DNA from: a virus
Direction: 5' to 3' (one strand)
Length of the DNA: 29,561 bases
Virus record (IMG/VR): IMGVR_UViG_3300027792_000046
Location: 1 to 29,561 of that record
Under the pieces are notes generated by a model. That model did not search any database, was not told the origin of the DNA, and saw nothing but the letters and a program-made list of their open reading frames with translations. Shown piece after piece: positions 22,599 to 29,561 of this stretch. Within the stretch, counting starts at the first letter, position 1, and each line of letters opens with the position of its first letter. The position numbers and the translations under genes were made by a program.

Positions 22599-23957
22599 AT
22601 GACCTTTAAAGTCGGTGCGTCGGTAAATGGCGACGTAATATCAAAAGCGTCTTTTGGTGGGTATGGCATGTCTGGGTTGTTTGACCAGGCGGGTCTTGTT
22701 GGTGAAGCAATGTGGGCTGGCATTCCCGATGGAACTCCCATTGGGGTTAGCCAGTTAAAGATCCAGCAGAATGCGTTTAAGAAAGCAAAGGGCGAAGGTA
22801 AACAGATTGCTCTTATGCCGATGCTTCCACCAATTCAGGATGAGTTTGTAAAGAAAGCCATCTATTGTGATTCCTTCATGGACAAAGATGAAATGCAGCA
22901 TCTCCGGAAGGCATACAAGGAAGAGATGGATAAGATGACCCGTCAGTATCTTGATAAGGTCATCTCAAAAGCAGATACTACTGAAAGCAACCTGATGCAT
23001 GTCATTGCAGATGAACAGGTGACGTATCTGTATAAGCGTCCATACCCGTTCCAGTCTCTTATCCCTGTTGAAGCAAATAAGGGGAAGTGGGCTGCATGGG
23101 ATGTCATTGGTCCATACGACATTACCAGTGCATACTTCGGTAACGAAGATCCGGATCTGACTGAAACCAACATGAAAGCATACAACCGGTTTGACCGGAT
23201 TCGCTACATGTATACTGTTGGTCGTCTGACCAAGGCTGCACAGTTAGCAGGTCTTACCCAGATTCCAGCACGCGACCTTCGTGCAATCCGTGTTGATATG
23301 GCACAGGACGCAATGCGGGCACTCCGTGAACGTTCCATGCTTGGTGTGACCAGAAACCTGCAGAGCGTTGCAAACACGTTTGAAAATGCAGGTCCACTTG
23401 AGTATCCAGGTCTTGCAGAAATCATCCGGTCAAACACAAAGACTGGTGCTCTCGGTGACAGCACCTGGATTAATGCTGCGGACGTTGGCGGCATCAAGAC
23501 GTTTACTGATATCAACTTTTATCTTGACGAAGTTTACAGTAAGATGGTTCTCTACGGAATGAGACCGAATCTTGCATTATGTGACTACAAGACCTTTGGT
23601 CTGATTCGTCGTGGTATGACTGATTTCATCCGGTATATTGGAGAGCCTGTAAAGACTCTGGTGCCTGGTGTTTCGAAGATTGACCTGGTGTTCCCGAACG
23701 AGGGGGCTCTTCCACTTGTTCCGCATCCGTTCATGTCAATGGTTGCAGGAGACAATGGGGCAATCATGCTTGCTGACACCCGTCTGCTTGCACGGAGAAC
23801 TCTTTGGCAGGATACCTACGAACAGTTAGCCAACATTAATACGTCTGACAAGTTTGTCATTTCGTCTGCAGAGACTGTGATTGACAAGTCTGGTGTTACC
23901 GAGAATGACTCGCTACACGGCGGCCTGTTTGGTATTACCATCAAAGGGAGGGTGTAA
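22599..23957 (+). CDS. Major capsid protein, HK97 fold
   Basis: 452 aa from ATG 22599, with CAGGGAG just upstream. Position after the protease/scaffold gene, length and composition fit an HK97-fold capsid protein: an N-terminal arm and helical region (about 1-130), a P-domain-like helix (RAIRVDMAQDAMRALRERSM, about 229-248), and a C-terminal A-domain-like part with VPHPFM (about 376-381) and TDKF-like ends. Its codon use is noticeably rich in CTT/CTC and GTC-type codons relative to nearby genes, as expected of the most expressed virion protein. It forms the icosahedral shell. Confidence 0.85.
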   Translation: MTFKVGASVNGDVISKASFGGYGMSGLFDQAGLVGEAMWAGIPDGTPIGVSQLKIQQNAFKKAKGEGKQIALMPMLPPIQDEFVKKAIYCDSFMDKDEMQHLRKAYKEEMDKMTRQYLDKVISKADTTESNLMHVIADEQVTYLYKRPYPFQSLIPVEANKGKWAAWDVIGPYDITSAYFGNEDPDLTETNMKAYNRFDRIRYMYTVGRLTKAAQLAGLTQIPARDLRAIRVDMAQDAMRALRERSMLGVTRNLQSVANTFENAGPLEYPGLAEIIRSNTKTGALGDSTWINAADVGGIKTFTDINFYLDEVYSKMVLYGMRPNLALCDYKTFGLIRRGMTDFIRYIGEPVKTLVPGVSKIDLVFPNEGALPLVPHPFMSMVAGDNGAIMLADTRLLARRTLWQDTYEQLANINTSDKFVISSAETVIDKSGVTENDSLHGGLFGITIKGRV

Positions 23958-23959
23958 AC

Positions 23960-24514
23960 ATGGCAGAGATTGAAGGATATAACACCTTTAAGGTTGTTGG
24001 ATACCCGGAGAACTTCGCGGTTGCAAGTAAAGCAGCCCAGAACGATTATCTCCTGTTTAACGACCCGATGGTTCTCATTCAGTCTATCTACACGGATGCT
24101 GGTGGAGCAGAGACGTTCCTTCATGGTGCTCTTACCGTTGCATCAATTGAACTGACTGACACCACATTTACGTATTCAAGTGGGACCGGTATCCCAAGAC
24201 TTCAGGGTGACTATCTCCTGAAGATTGAACATGAGTTTGTTCATGTGAAGGCAGACACAGATGAGACTGCAGATACCGGAACCCTGACTGTAGTTCGTGG
24301 AGCGTTTGGCACCACTGTTGCATCACATGATGCAGGAACCGCATATATCCAGAATTGTATCAAACTCAACAAGAACAGCACTGGTGACGTGAAGATTCTC
24401 TATAAGGGTATCCCACTATTCCGTGATGGTCTGAACATGAGCACTGCTGCAATCAACCAGATGTCGGATGTCAACCCGAACAAGATTTACGGGTCTGATT
24501 ACCCAACTTCCTAA
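23960..24514 (+). CDS. Probable capsid-associated or decoration protein
   Basis: 184 aa directly after the capsid gene (2 nt gap). Beta-rich, with Thr/Gly/Asp-rich loops and a segment (LKIEHEFVHVKADTDE, about residues 86-101) typical of small barrel domains seen in head-decorating proteins. Position is the main argument. It could also be a head-completion protein. Confidence 0.55.
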   Translation: MAEIEGYNTFKVVGYPENFAVASKAAQNDYLLFNDPMVLIQSIYTDAGGAETFLHGALTVASIELTDTTFTYSSGTGIPRLQGDYLLKIEHEFVHVKADTDETADTGTLTVVRGAFGTTVASHDAGTAYIQNCIKLNKNSTGDVKILYKGIPLFRDGLNMSTAAINQMSDVNPNKIYGSDYPTS

Positions 24515-24517
24515 ACC

Positions 24518-24531
24518 TTTTTCATTTTTAA
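24518..24531 (+). promoter_or_regulatory. Terminator/promoter T-tract after the capsid operon
   Basis: TTTTTCATTTTTAA lies just after the stop codon and 17 nt before ATG 24548. The T-runs could end the upstream transcript, and the second half (ATTTTTAA) could act as a TATA box for the next. Confidence 0.4.
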
Positions 24532-24547
24532 TCACTAAGTGAGTTGC

Positions 24548-24682
24548 ATGACAGGATTTGACGATTCTGTGTTTGAGAAACCACTTGACGCAGAAACAAA
24601 GACCCGCAAACCTGGTATGCGAGGATGGGTCACTGAAAAATTGGACGCTATAAAATGTTGTTTCCGTGGGTGTAAGAAATGA
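24548..24682 (+). CDS. Small basic protein before the secreted protein
   Basis: 44 aa; the stop and the next start overlap as ATGA. The C-terminal tail is basic with three Cys (KCCFRGCKK), the rest is polar. No signal peptide or known family. It may help the following protein. Confidence 0.5.
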   Translation: MTGFDDSVFEKPLDAETKTRKPGMRGWVTEKLDAIKCCFRGCKK

Positions 24683-25365
24683 GACTTGTTGCTGGGATAC
24701 TGCTGTTACTGTTTGTTTCCCCGGCATTTGCTGCGATTGCAACAACATCATTTACAGTCCAGACTCTTGGGGCTGTCCACAGAACCCTTGACATTTCCTG
24801 GGCATCTGGCATTGACAACGAATCGTTATCTGGGAACTCTGGCAGTGTGTTACTCACTGCGCCCGGAGACGTAAAGTACCAGACAAAAGACACAGTTGAC
24901 GCAAGAACCGGGAACTTCTACAACCAGACCGGGTATGCAGAATTCACAAACGGGGGCGTCTTTATGGAATCTGTAAACATGGAGAATACAGATCCGTATC
25001 AGAGTGTTGTTGGAACCCATTCTGGATTCTTGCAGACCGCCCAGATTGACACTGCAAAGTTTGTAGATAATGCTGATGTGTCTATAGGTCAACAGGCTGC
25101 ATGGGATGGCGCCGGGTTATACCAGCGAGATATTGCATATACAGTGGTCCAGGAACGGGAGACCATGGGGCACACGTATAAGTTTACAACAAGTTCCCAT
25201 GACCATGGGTTTGTTGGAACGAACACGTCGGGTGGTGCAATTGTAAGACCGGAGTTTGAGTTCATAGATTTCTCGGACTCGTTCATTGCAAATGACACCG
25301 CGATTGCCGCAAATTTAACAAGTAATACAACTGATGTTGTGTCTGAACATACTGGAGCGTTATAA
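24679..25365 (+). CDS. Secreted, sequon-rich viral protein
   Basis: 228 aa. Residues 1-18 form a typical Sec signal peptide (basic Arg, then a Leu-rich core, then AFA before Ala 19). The rest is beta-like and has no C-terminal membrane anchor. It has six N-x-S/T sequons (Asn 47, 82, 182, 205, 212, 216), so AglB-type glycosylation of the exported protein is likely. An exported protein is rare within a structural cluster; it could be a surface factor for exit, exclusion or S-layer change. Confidence 0.72.
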   Translation: MRLVAGILLLLFVSPAFAAIATTSFTVQTLGAVHRTLDISWASGIDNESLSGNSGSVLLTAPGDVKYQTKDTVDARTGNFYNQTGYAEFTNGGVFMESVNMENTDPYQSVVGTHSGFLQTAQIDTAKFVDNADVSIGQQAAWDGAGLYQRDIAYTVVQERETMGHTYKFTTSSHDHGFVGTNTSGGAIVRPEFEFIDFSDSFIANDTAIAANLTSNTTDVVSEHTGAL

Positions 25366-25667
25366 TGATAGAATGGCAACCAATTCTACTGGCGATGATT
25401 TCCGGAGCATTTTACTCCCTGTATTGGTACCTGAACAAAGTTGCTGACCCAACGTCCCCGACTAAGATTGATAACATCGACGTGTTTGCAATCATCGCAA
25501 CAATTTCAACAGGCGCGATTGTAGGGGTCTACATGGTCCTATCTGGTGGTGAGCTTACACAAGTATCGATTGAGATACAACTTGCTTCCTACGTGGCTAT
25601 AACAGCGGTTATAGAAAGGGGTTTAAAAACTGGGGTTAGAATACTGAAAGAGAAGGGTGTGCTATAA
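25365..25667 (+). CDS. Holin-like three-helix membrane protein
   Basis: 100 aa starting within the stop of the secreted-protein gene (TAATG). Three hydrophobic segments are visible at about 5-22, 40-60 and 70-85, with a basic C-terminus (RILKEKG). Size and layout fit a class I holin, but no lytic enzyme is near, and archaeal viruses can use other exit systems. It could instead anchor or export the preceding protein. Confidence 0.55.
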   Translation: MIEWQPILLAMISGAFYSLYWYLNKVADPTSPTKIDNIDVFAIIATISTGAIVGVYMVLSGGELTQVSIEIQLASYVAITAVIERGLKTGVRILKEKGVL

Positions 25668-25909
25668 TGTTTAAAGAGAATGAAGAAGAACAGTTACCTG
25701 TAATCCAGAAGAAGTCGACTGGAGGATTTACCCCGGTTTCTCATGAAACTCTCCAAGGGTTTCTGAACACGTGTGGGTATCCGAAATCAGTGAAGGCTAA
25801 GATTGTCGTCCTGGTTCAGACAAACAACCGGAAGAAAGTTGGTGAGTATGCAATTGATTTTGTTCCGGATGGTCCAATCAAAGTTGAAAATGGCAGGATT
25901 GTGAAGTAA
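25667..25909 (+). CDS. Small protein, first of a tandem pair
   Basis: 80 aa, starts in a TAATG overlap and is followed without spacing by a similar gene. The core SHETLQGFL...SVKAKIVVLVQ and the closing PIKVENGRI correspond to SKSALEFML and FVEFDNGI in the second gene. Soluble, without motif. Function unknown. Confidence 0.65.
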   Translation: MFKENEEEQLPVIQKKSTGGFTPVSHETLQGFLNTCGYPKSVKAKIVVLVQTNNRKKVGEYAIDFVPDGPIKVENGRIVK

Positions 25910-26125
25910 ATGTATCACGAAGATTATCACCCGATTTCAAAGAGTGCTCTTGAATTTATGTTAAATAACAAGAGTTACAGCCAGGAAGAGCGGGAACTCA
26001 TTGTGGCTGGTGTTGAGAAAGCAAACAAAGAAATGATTCGGAAAGTCCGGATTGATTTACCATCTGGCGAATTTGTAGAGTTTGACAACGGCATCCCCAT
26101 TGGTGGGCGTGCTGACGGCGTGTAA
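25910..26125 (+). CDS. Small protein, second of a tandem pair
   Basis: 71 aa, begins directly after the previous stop. It keeps the same order of a His/Ser-rich N-terminus, a helix-forming segment, and a short beta hairpin with DNG near its end. The similarity to its neighbour is weak but covers the whole length, which fits a diverged duplication. Confidence 0.65.
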   Translation: MYHEDYHPISKSALEFMLNNKSYSQEERELIVAGVEKANKEMIRKVRIDLPSGEFVEFDNGIPIGGRADGV

Positions 26126-26138
26126 ATTTACATCACCC

Positions 26139-26152
26139 TTTTTTATTTTTAA
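26139..26152 (+). promoter_or_regulatory. Terminator/promoter T-tract
   Basis: TTTTTTATTTTTAA lies about 13 nt after the preceding stop and 33-46 nt before ATG 26185. It matches the T-rich element before other late genes and may both end one transcript and start the next. Confidence 0.45.
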
Positions 26153-26184
26153 GTTGCATCTACTGGTATTCAGTGGAGATATGC

Positions 26185-26628
26185 ATGGCCGGGGATGCAA
26201 CAAAAATTGTTATTGAAAACATCGATGAGTTGTGCGACATTACCCACAAATGCACGGCACAGGACACCTTGACAAAGATTCAAGTTGAACAGGGTAAGTA
26301 TGGTGAGAATTTAACGCATCTTGCGGTATGTTTTGAACAGGTTGCTGCCCAGTTGCAGGAGCAGAACAAAAACCTCATGGCGTTTATTGACACAAGTAAT
26401 GAAAGGATGCGAATGCTCGAATCAGCAATAAATAAACAACATGTGTGTTCAAAGGAAACCCAACTAATAACTCTTGCTGCTGACGTTACGAATATAAAAT
26501 TGGCCCTTGCGGCAATGCACGGAGAAAGTAAATGGGTTGACCGTGCTATGAACATTGGCCAGGCGGTTTTGGTTGCAATTATCGTTGCCCTTGCTATATG
26601 GTTTATGAAGGGGGGTGCAATAACCTAA
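26185..26628 (+). CDS. Coiled-coil protein with C-terminal membrane anchor
   Basis: 147 aa from ATG 26185, with GTGGAG as Shine-Dalgarno site; a GTG 12 nt upstream is an alternative. Residues about 30-110 form a helical coiled coil, followed by a single transmembrane helix (about 124-141, VLVAIIVALAIWF). The layout resembles haemolysin XhlA-type proteins, which partner holins in some bacteria. The role in an archaeal host is inference. Confidence 0.55.
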   Translation: MAGDATKIVIENIDELCDITHKCTAQDTLTKIQVEQGKYGENLTHLAVCFEQVAAQLQEQNKNLMAFIDTSNERMRMLESAINKQHVCSKETQLITLAADVTNIKLALAAMHGESKWVDRAMNIGQAVLVAIIVALAIWFMKGGAIT

Positions 26629-26629
26629 C

Positions 26630-27364
26630 ATGGTATATGTTTCTATTCTTGATGTCGAGGCGTTTACCGGGTTTGGTGCCGAAGACATGAAACAGGGTTC
26701 CCTTACGATGACTGCGTCGCAATGGGAAGATTACTGCACAAACGATCTGATACCGCGAATTGAACAGTTGGTCAACCGGTATTGTGGCGTTGCCTCTTTT
26801 GATGAGCATACGGTTGTTGAGTACCGAAACTCTCCCGGGGATGTTGAGTACCTCGATAATTACATGTCTTGGATGACCCCAGGTGGCCCTGGTATCACAA
26901 CACTTGAAAAGACCGAGTATATCCTTACAGAACCATGTATTGACGTGTCAAGTGTTGCAATCAAAGACAACGTATGGATAGACTCGTGGGAAAACCTGGT
27001 GCAGGTTTCGTCGGTGCAGGGAGATTGGTATTTTGTTACCATGGATGAACTCACCCATGTATATGTAGGGAACCTCCCACCAGCAGGGAATGCAAACATC
27101 CGGTTTACATACACCGCAGGATACCCGGTGGGGTCGGTTCAGTTCAGGGAAATCCAGTTAATTGTACTGAGGATTATCAGAATTAACCTCGAAGAGAAAC
27201 TGAAATTCCAACAGGCGGGTACGATCCGGAACGTGGGCGTGCGGGACTATGTAGAGATGTATGACATTAACAAAACCCCACATAAGGACACATATTACAT
27301 CCCAGAAGACATCTGCCGTGAACTAAACAAATATAGGCGCCTGCTCATATCACAGGGGATTTAA
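26630..27364 (+). CDS. Head-tail connector protein
   Basis: 244 aa. The start LDVEAFTGF and the helical segments DLIPRIEQLVNRYCG and QFREIQLIVLRIIRINLEEK fit the fold of phage gp6-like connector proteins, which join portal to tail. Position before another connector-like gene and the tail tubes supports this. A mid-region beta insert (about 60-170) makes it longer than most gp6-like proteins. Confidence 0.68.
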   Translation: MVYVSILDVEAFTGFGAEDMKQGSLTMTASQWEDYCTNDLIPRIEQLVNRYCGVASFDEHTVVEYRNSPGDVEYLDNYMSWMTPGGPGITTLEKTEYILTEPCIDVSSVAIKDNVWIDSWENLVQVSSVQGDWYFVTMDELTHVYVGNLPPAGNANIRFTYTAGYPVGSVQFREIQLIVLRIIRINLEEKLKFQQAGTIRNVGVRDYVEMYDINKTPHKDTYYIPEDICRELNKYRRLLISQGI

Positions 27365-27366
27365 AT

Positions 27367-27945
27367 ATGGCACTTCCGCGCGATCCGGAGATTGTGTTGA
27401 ACCGGGGGATAGAAGTTTCATCCCCGGCATCTCCCCATGGAACCCACGTATTTCGGTCTGCTGGCAATTTCGGGCGAATTGTGACAGGGCTGTCGGATTT
27501 GGTCATTGACCATTCGAACCTTATTGGAGACATTGCGTATATTAAGGAGTGGTGGGAAGATCCGGCCATTGCGGGCGAGTCAGAAGAGTTCCCGTGTTTT
27601 TATATTCTCCCAATGTTCATTTCTGCTCCCCGGTCTCCGGCACTCTACAAAGCAGATGACGACAAGACATACCGGTCGGAGCCGTATATTGGCGACCCAT
27701 TGTCAATGACCAGGGTTCCGATAACAGTCATGGCTTATTACAAGTATAATGATATCAGACACCCGGTAACTGACGTAAGAAACTGGGCTTGGAACTACTG
27801 GGACATTTTGTCGCAAGATAAGATGGTATATGCATTGCCTGGGGGAATACAGGCGATGACGCCTCGCGTTGGCTGGTATATTTCCGGAACGAGCTATATT
27901 ATCTTATGGTGGAGTTTACAGATGCAGATTGCTGCAATACTGTAA
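27367..27945 (+). CDS. Probable tail terminator or head-tail joining protein
   Basis: 192 aa, 2 nt after the connector gene and before the tail tubes. It is alpha/beta with several Trp/Tyr-rich strands, and its position matches the tail-completion protein in phages with long tails. There is no motif that proves this. Confidence 0.5.
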   Translation: MALPRDPEIVLNRGIEVSSPASPHGTHVFRSAGNFGRIVTGLSDLVIDHSNLIGDIAYIKEWWEDPAIAGESEEFPCFYILPMFISAPRSPALYKADDDKTYRSEPYIGDPLSMTRVPITVMAYYKYNDIRHPVTDVRNWAWNYWDILSQDKMVYALPGGIQAMTPRVGWYISGTSYIILWWSLQMQIAAIL

Positions 27946-27957
27946 ATTTCACGTAAA

Positions 27958-27968
27958 TTTTTATTTAA
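27958..27968 (+). promoter_or_regulatory. Promoter candidate before the tail-tube genes
   Basis: TTTTTATTTAA lies 12 nt after the preceding stop and about 36-46 nt before ATG 28004; AGGTTGATCA precedes that ATG. It fits the series of T-rich late elements. Confidence 0.45.
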
Positions 27969-28003
27969 GGTCTTCCTGGTTTTAATTGCTAGGTTGATCA
28001 ACT

Positions 28004-28510
28004 ATGGCAGATGCATATAATAACCGTAGAGCATTTTTCGCGAACTACGGTTCTATGACTTTGGTGATTGCCGACGATTTAGGCGCCGACAGCACTGAAG
28101 TCGAAGTCGCTGCATTAAAGGGGATTACAATTACCCCGAAGTTTGAGCATGTGACTTTATTTGGTATGGAACGTGTTACCCGTGCTGCGGTTGCAAAGCA
28201 TTCTCTTGCGGTTGACGTAAGTGTTGAAGTTGCAATGTGGAACCCAGATTCTGATATCATTCTCCAGGGAGTTCTTCTTGGTCATGAAACCGATGATGAC
28301 ATTACTGAAGATAACATGAATAATGTGAACTGGAAGAACAAGGTTGCCAGGTTTAACATTACCATGGCAATGCTGGATACAGATGGAGAAAAAACGGTGA
28401 CTCTGAAAGCAGAAGATGTGTATTTCGAGTCTGTTCCATATGAAATGAAAGAGAACACGTTCATTTCCCGTAGCCTGTCAGGTACTGGAACTTCAATTGA
28501 GATTACATAA
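28004..28510 (+). CDS. Tail tube protein, copy 1
   Basis: 168 aa. Beta-rich with the conserved first segment MADAYNNRRAFFANYGSMT, a central KGITITPKFEHVTL and a C-terminal YFESVPYEMKENTFISRSL. The placement after the connectors and before the tail chaperone fits a major tail tube protein, which polymerises into the hollow tail shaft. It is very similar to the next gene and 21 residues shorter, because it lacks a loop insert and a tail. Confidence 0.8.
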   Translation: MADAYNNRRAFFANYGSMTLVIADDLGADSTEVEVAALKGITITPKFEHVTLFGMERVTRAAVAKHSLAVDVSVEVAMWNPDSDIILQGVLLGHETDDDITEDNMNNVNWKNKVARFNITMAMLDTDGEKTVTLKAEDVYFESVPYEMKENTFISRSLSGTGTSIEIT

Positions 28511-28523
28511 GGAGTGACAAAAA

Positions 28524-29093
28524 ATGGCAGATGTATATAATGACCGTAGAGCGTTCTTTGCGAACTACGGTTCTATGACCATGACTGTTGCTTCCTATAC
28601 TGGGACGGACTTGAATCAAGCCACTCCAGCTGCAACTGTAGAGGTTGCAGCACTGAAAGGTATCACAATCACGCCAAAGTTCGAACATGTGACACTTTAT
28701 GGTATGGAACGAGTCACTCGTGCGGCTGTTGCAAAGCACTCGCTCAATGTTGATGTGAGCGTTGAAGTTGCAATGTGGAACCCTGACTCTGACCATATCC
28801 TGAAAGGAGTTATGCTTGGTCGGTACGACCCTGCAAGTGCGATTAATAAAACGAATATTAACGAAGCACGGTGGAAAAACAAGGTTGCCAGGTTTGTCAT
28901 CCAGATGGAGATGATTGATACCGATGCACTCCGGAAAGTGGCTCTTACCGCTTCTGATGTGTATTTCGAATCAGTTCCATACGAGATGAAAGAGAATGAG
29001 TTTATCTCTCGTAACTTATCCGGAACCGGGAAATCTGTGTTTGTTAAAACATATACCCGTGCGTCAACTGAAGATGAATGGGCAGAACTGTAG
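28524..29093 (+). CDS. Tail tube protein, copy 2
   Basis: 189 aa, about two thirds identical by eye to copy 1; the DNA of the first 56 nt differs at only a few sites, so the duplication is fairly recent. Insertions are a short loop after residue 26 and a C-terminal extension (TRASTEDEWAEL). GGAGTGA precedes its ATG. Either copy could be the main tube protein and the other a tip or decorated variant. Confidence 0.8.
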   Translation: MADVYNDRRAFFANYGSMTMTVASYTGTDLNQATPAATVEVAALKGITITPKFEHVTLYGMERVTRAAVAKHSLNVDVSVEVAMWNPDSDHILKGVMLGRYDPASAINKTNINEARWKNKVARFVIQMEMIDTDALRKVALTASDVYFESVPYEMKENEFISRNLSGTGKSVFVKTYTRASTEDEWAEL

Positions 29094-29109
29094 GGAAAAC
29101 CAACACACC

Positions 29110-29123
29110 TTTTTTTATATTAA
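29110..29123 (+). promoter_or_regulatory. Terminator/promoter T-tract after the tail-tube genes
   Basis: TTTTTTTATATTAA lies 16 nt after the stop and about 19-32 nt before ATG 29142. T7 can end transcription, and TTTATATTAA is a good TATA box for a leaderless or nearly leaderless transcript; no Shine-Dalgarno site precedes the ATG. Confidence 0.55.
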
Positions 29124-29141
29124 CTGCCATTTATCTAGTGT

Positions 29142-29546
29142 ATGGCAGAAAAGAAAGACCTGCTTTCGAAACTGAAAGAGTTTGAACTAAAAGAACTCGA
29201 AGGCAACGAGACTGTCCAGAAAATTTTAGAGAATGCAAAGACCCGGTATCTGACGTTTGACCTCGTTGGTGAACCGTTACATGTGGTATGTGCGTTTCCC
29301 CGTGAAGTCCGGTATTTCTATGAGAAAAACCGGACCCGGACTGATAAAGAGAAACTGAAGTTTGAAGATGTTGAGCATGATGCATACGACATCATGGCGA
29401 AACTCTGCATTGATGCCCCGTTTAACACATCTGCATTCTGGGAATATTTCGATACCCATACTGGTATGTTCTGGGGGACGTTCAACTCGATATACCAGGG
29501 GATTGAGAAGAGCGAAGAGAAGATTGGCGACTTTCGCAAGAAGTGA
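29142..29546 (+). CDS. Tail assembly chaperone
   Basis: 134 aa. Soluble, helical and highly charged, placed between the tail tubes and the window end, where phages with long tails encode the chaperone that holds the tape measure. No classic slippery heptamer is visible near the end; instead the stop overlaps a new ATG (TGATG), which suggests reinitiation. Confidence 0.6.
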   Translation: MAEKKDLLSKLKEFELKELEGNETVQKILENAKTRYLTFDLVGEPLHVVCAFPREVRYFYEKNRTRTDKEKLKFEDVEHDAYDIMAKLCIDAPFNTSAFWEYFDTHTGMFWGTFNSIYQGIEKSEEKIGDFRKK

Positions 29547-29561
29547 TGAAGGCAAGTTCCT
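29546..29561 (+). CDS. Start of the next gene, cut by the window end
   Basis: ATG 29546 overlaps the previous stop and reads MKASS to the window edge. By position it should be the second tail chaperone part or the tape measure protein. Confidence 0.3.

Noticed and set aside
29500-29561. Programmed frameshift site at the end of the tail chaperone gene
   Set aside because: No slippery heptamer is visible and a TGATG stop/start overlap gives a simpler link to the next gene; the window ends too soon to test it.

Overview
The window looks like part of the genome of a tailed double-stranded DNA virus (HK97-fold head and long tail, Caudoviricetes type) of an archaeon, most likely a methanogen. The virus call rests on a recognisable late-gene series: terminase small and large subunits, portal, tail fibre, prohead protease with scaffold, major capsid protein, connectors, two tail-tube proteins and a tail chaperone. 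The archaeal call rests on TATA-box-like promoters (T-rich, TTTTTATWTTWA type) instead of bacterial -35/-10 boxes, many promoter-first genes without a Shine-Dalgarno site, T-run terminators, many small Cys-rich zinc-ribbon-like proteins and a canonical-length archaeal histone-fold gene. The methanogen host is inference only. No integrase, polymerase or lysin is visible, so the window is a fragment of a larger genome.

Layout. (1) 1-2251, minus strand: a leftward early-type operon of very small genes, joined by zero-spacing or overlapping stop/start codons, including two zinc-ribbon proteins, a DUF2637-like four-helix membrane protein and a 29-residue membrane peptide. (2) 2252-2687: an AT-rich, repeat-rich gene-poor stretch, a candidate origin or control region. 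(3) 2688-3552: a tiny plus-strand ORF, a small minus-strand gene and an HNH-AP2 endonuclease. (4) 3666-8097: a long rightward chain of small, tightly coupled genes: two ribbon-helix-helix-like proteins, Cys-rich proteins, a winged-helix-like protein, a tandem duplicated pair and an exostosin-like glycosyltransferase. (5) 8098-8609: a structured intergenic stretch, a leftward histone-fold gene and a palindromic TATA element between the histone and the terminase genes. (6) 8610-13314: terminase, a reverse-strand glycosyltransferase, portal. (7) 13316-19978: a host-recognition block: a duplicated mini N-terminus, a 1488-residue collagen-like tail fibre, a kelch-like repeat protein, a coiled-coil protein and an XkdX-like peptide. 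(8) 20017-24514: head genes. (9) 24548-26628: a secreted, sequon-rich protein and membrane proteins. (10) 26630-29561: connectors, two tail-tube paralogues, tail chaperone and the first codons of the next gene.

How it works together. Terminase and portal package DNA into a prohead built from the HK97-fold capsid protein on the scaffold part of the protease fusion. The connectors and tail-tube genes build a long tail. The fibre and kelch proteins probably bind the host surface. The two glycosyltransferases and the secreted protein suggest that the virus also changes surface glycans or the cell envelope. The histone could compact viral DNA or bias transcription. The most notable points are the virus-encoded histone with its symmetric promoter, the fibre block lying inside the head-gene cluster, the exported-protein/membrane cassette in the structural region, and several micro-ORFs in stop/start-coupled chains.
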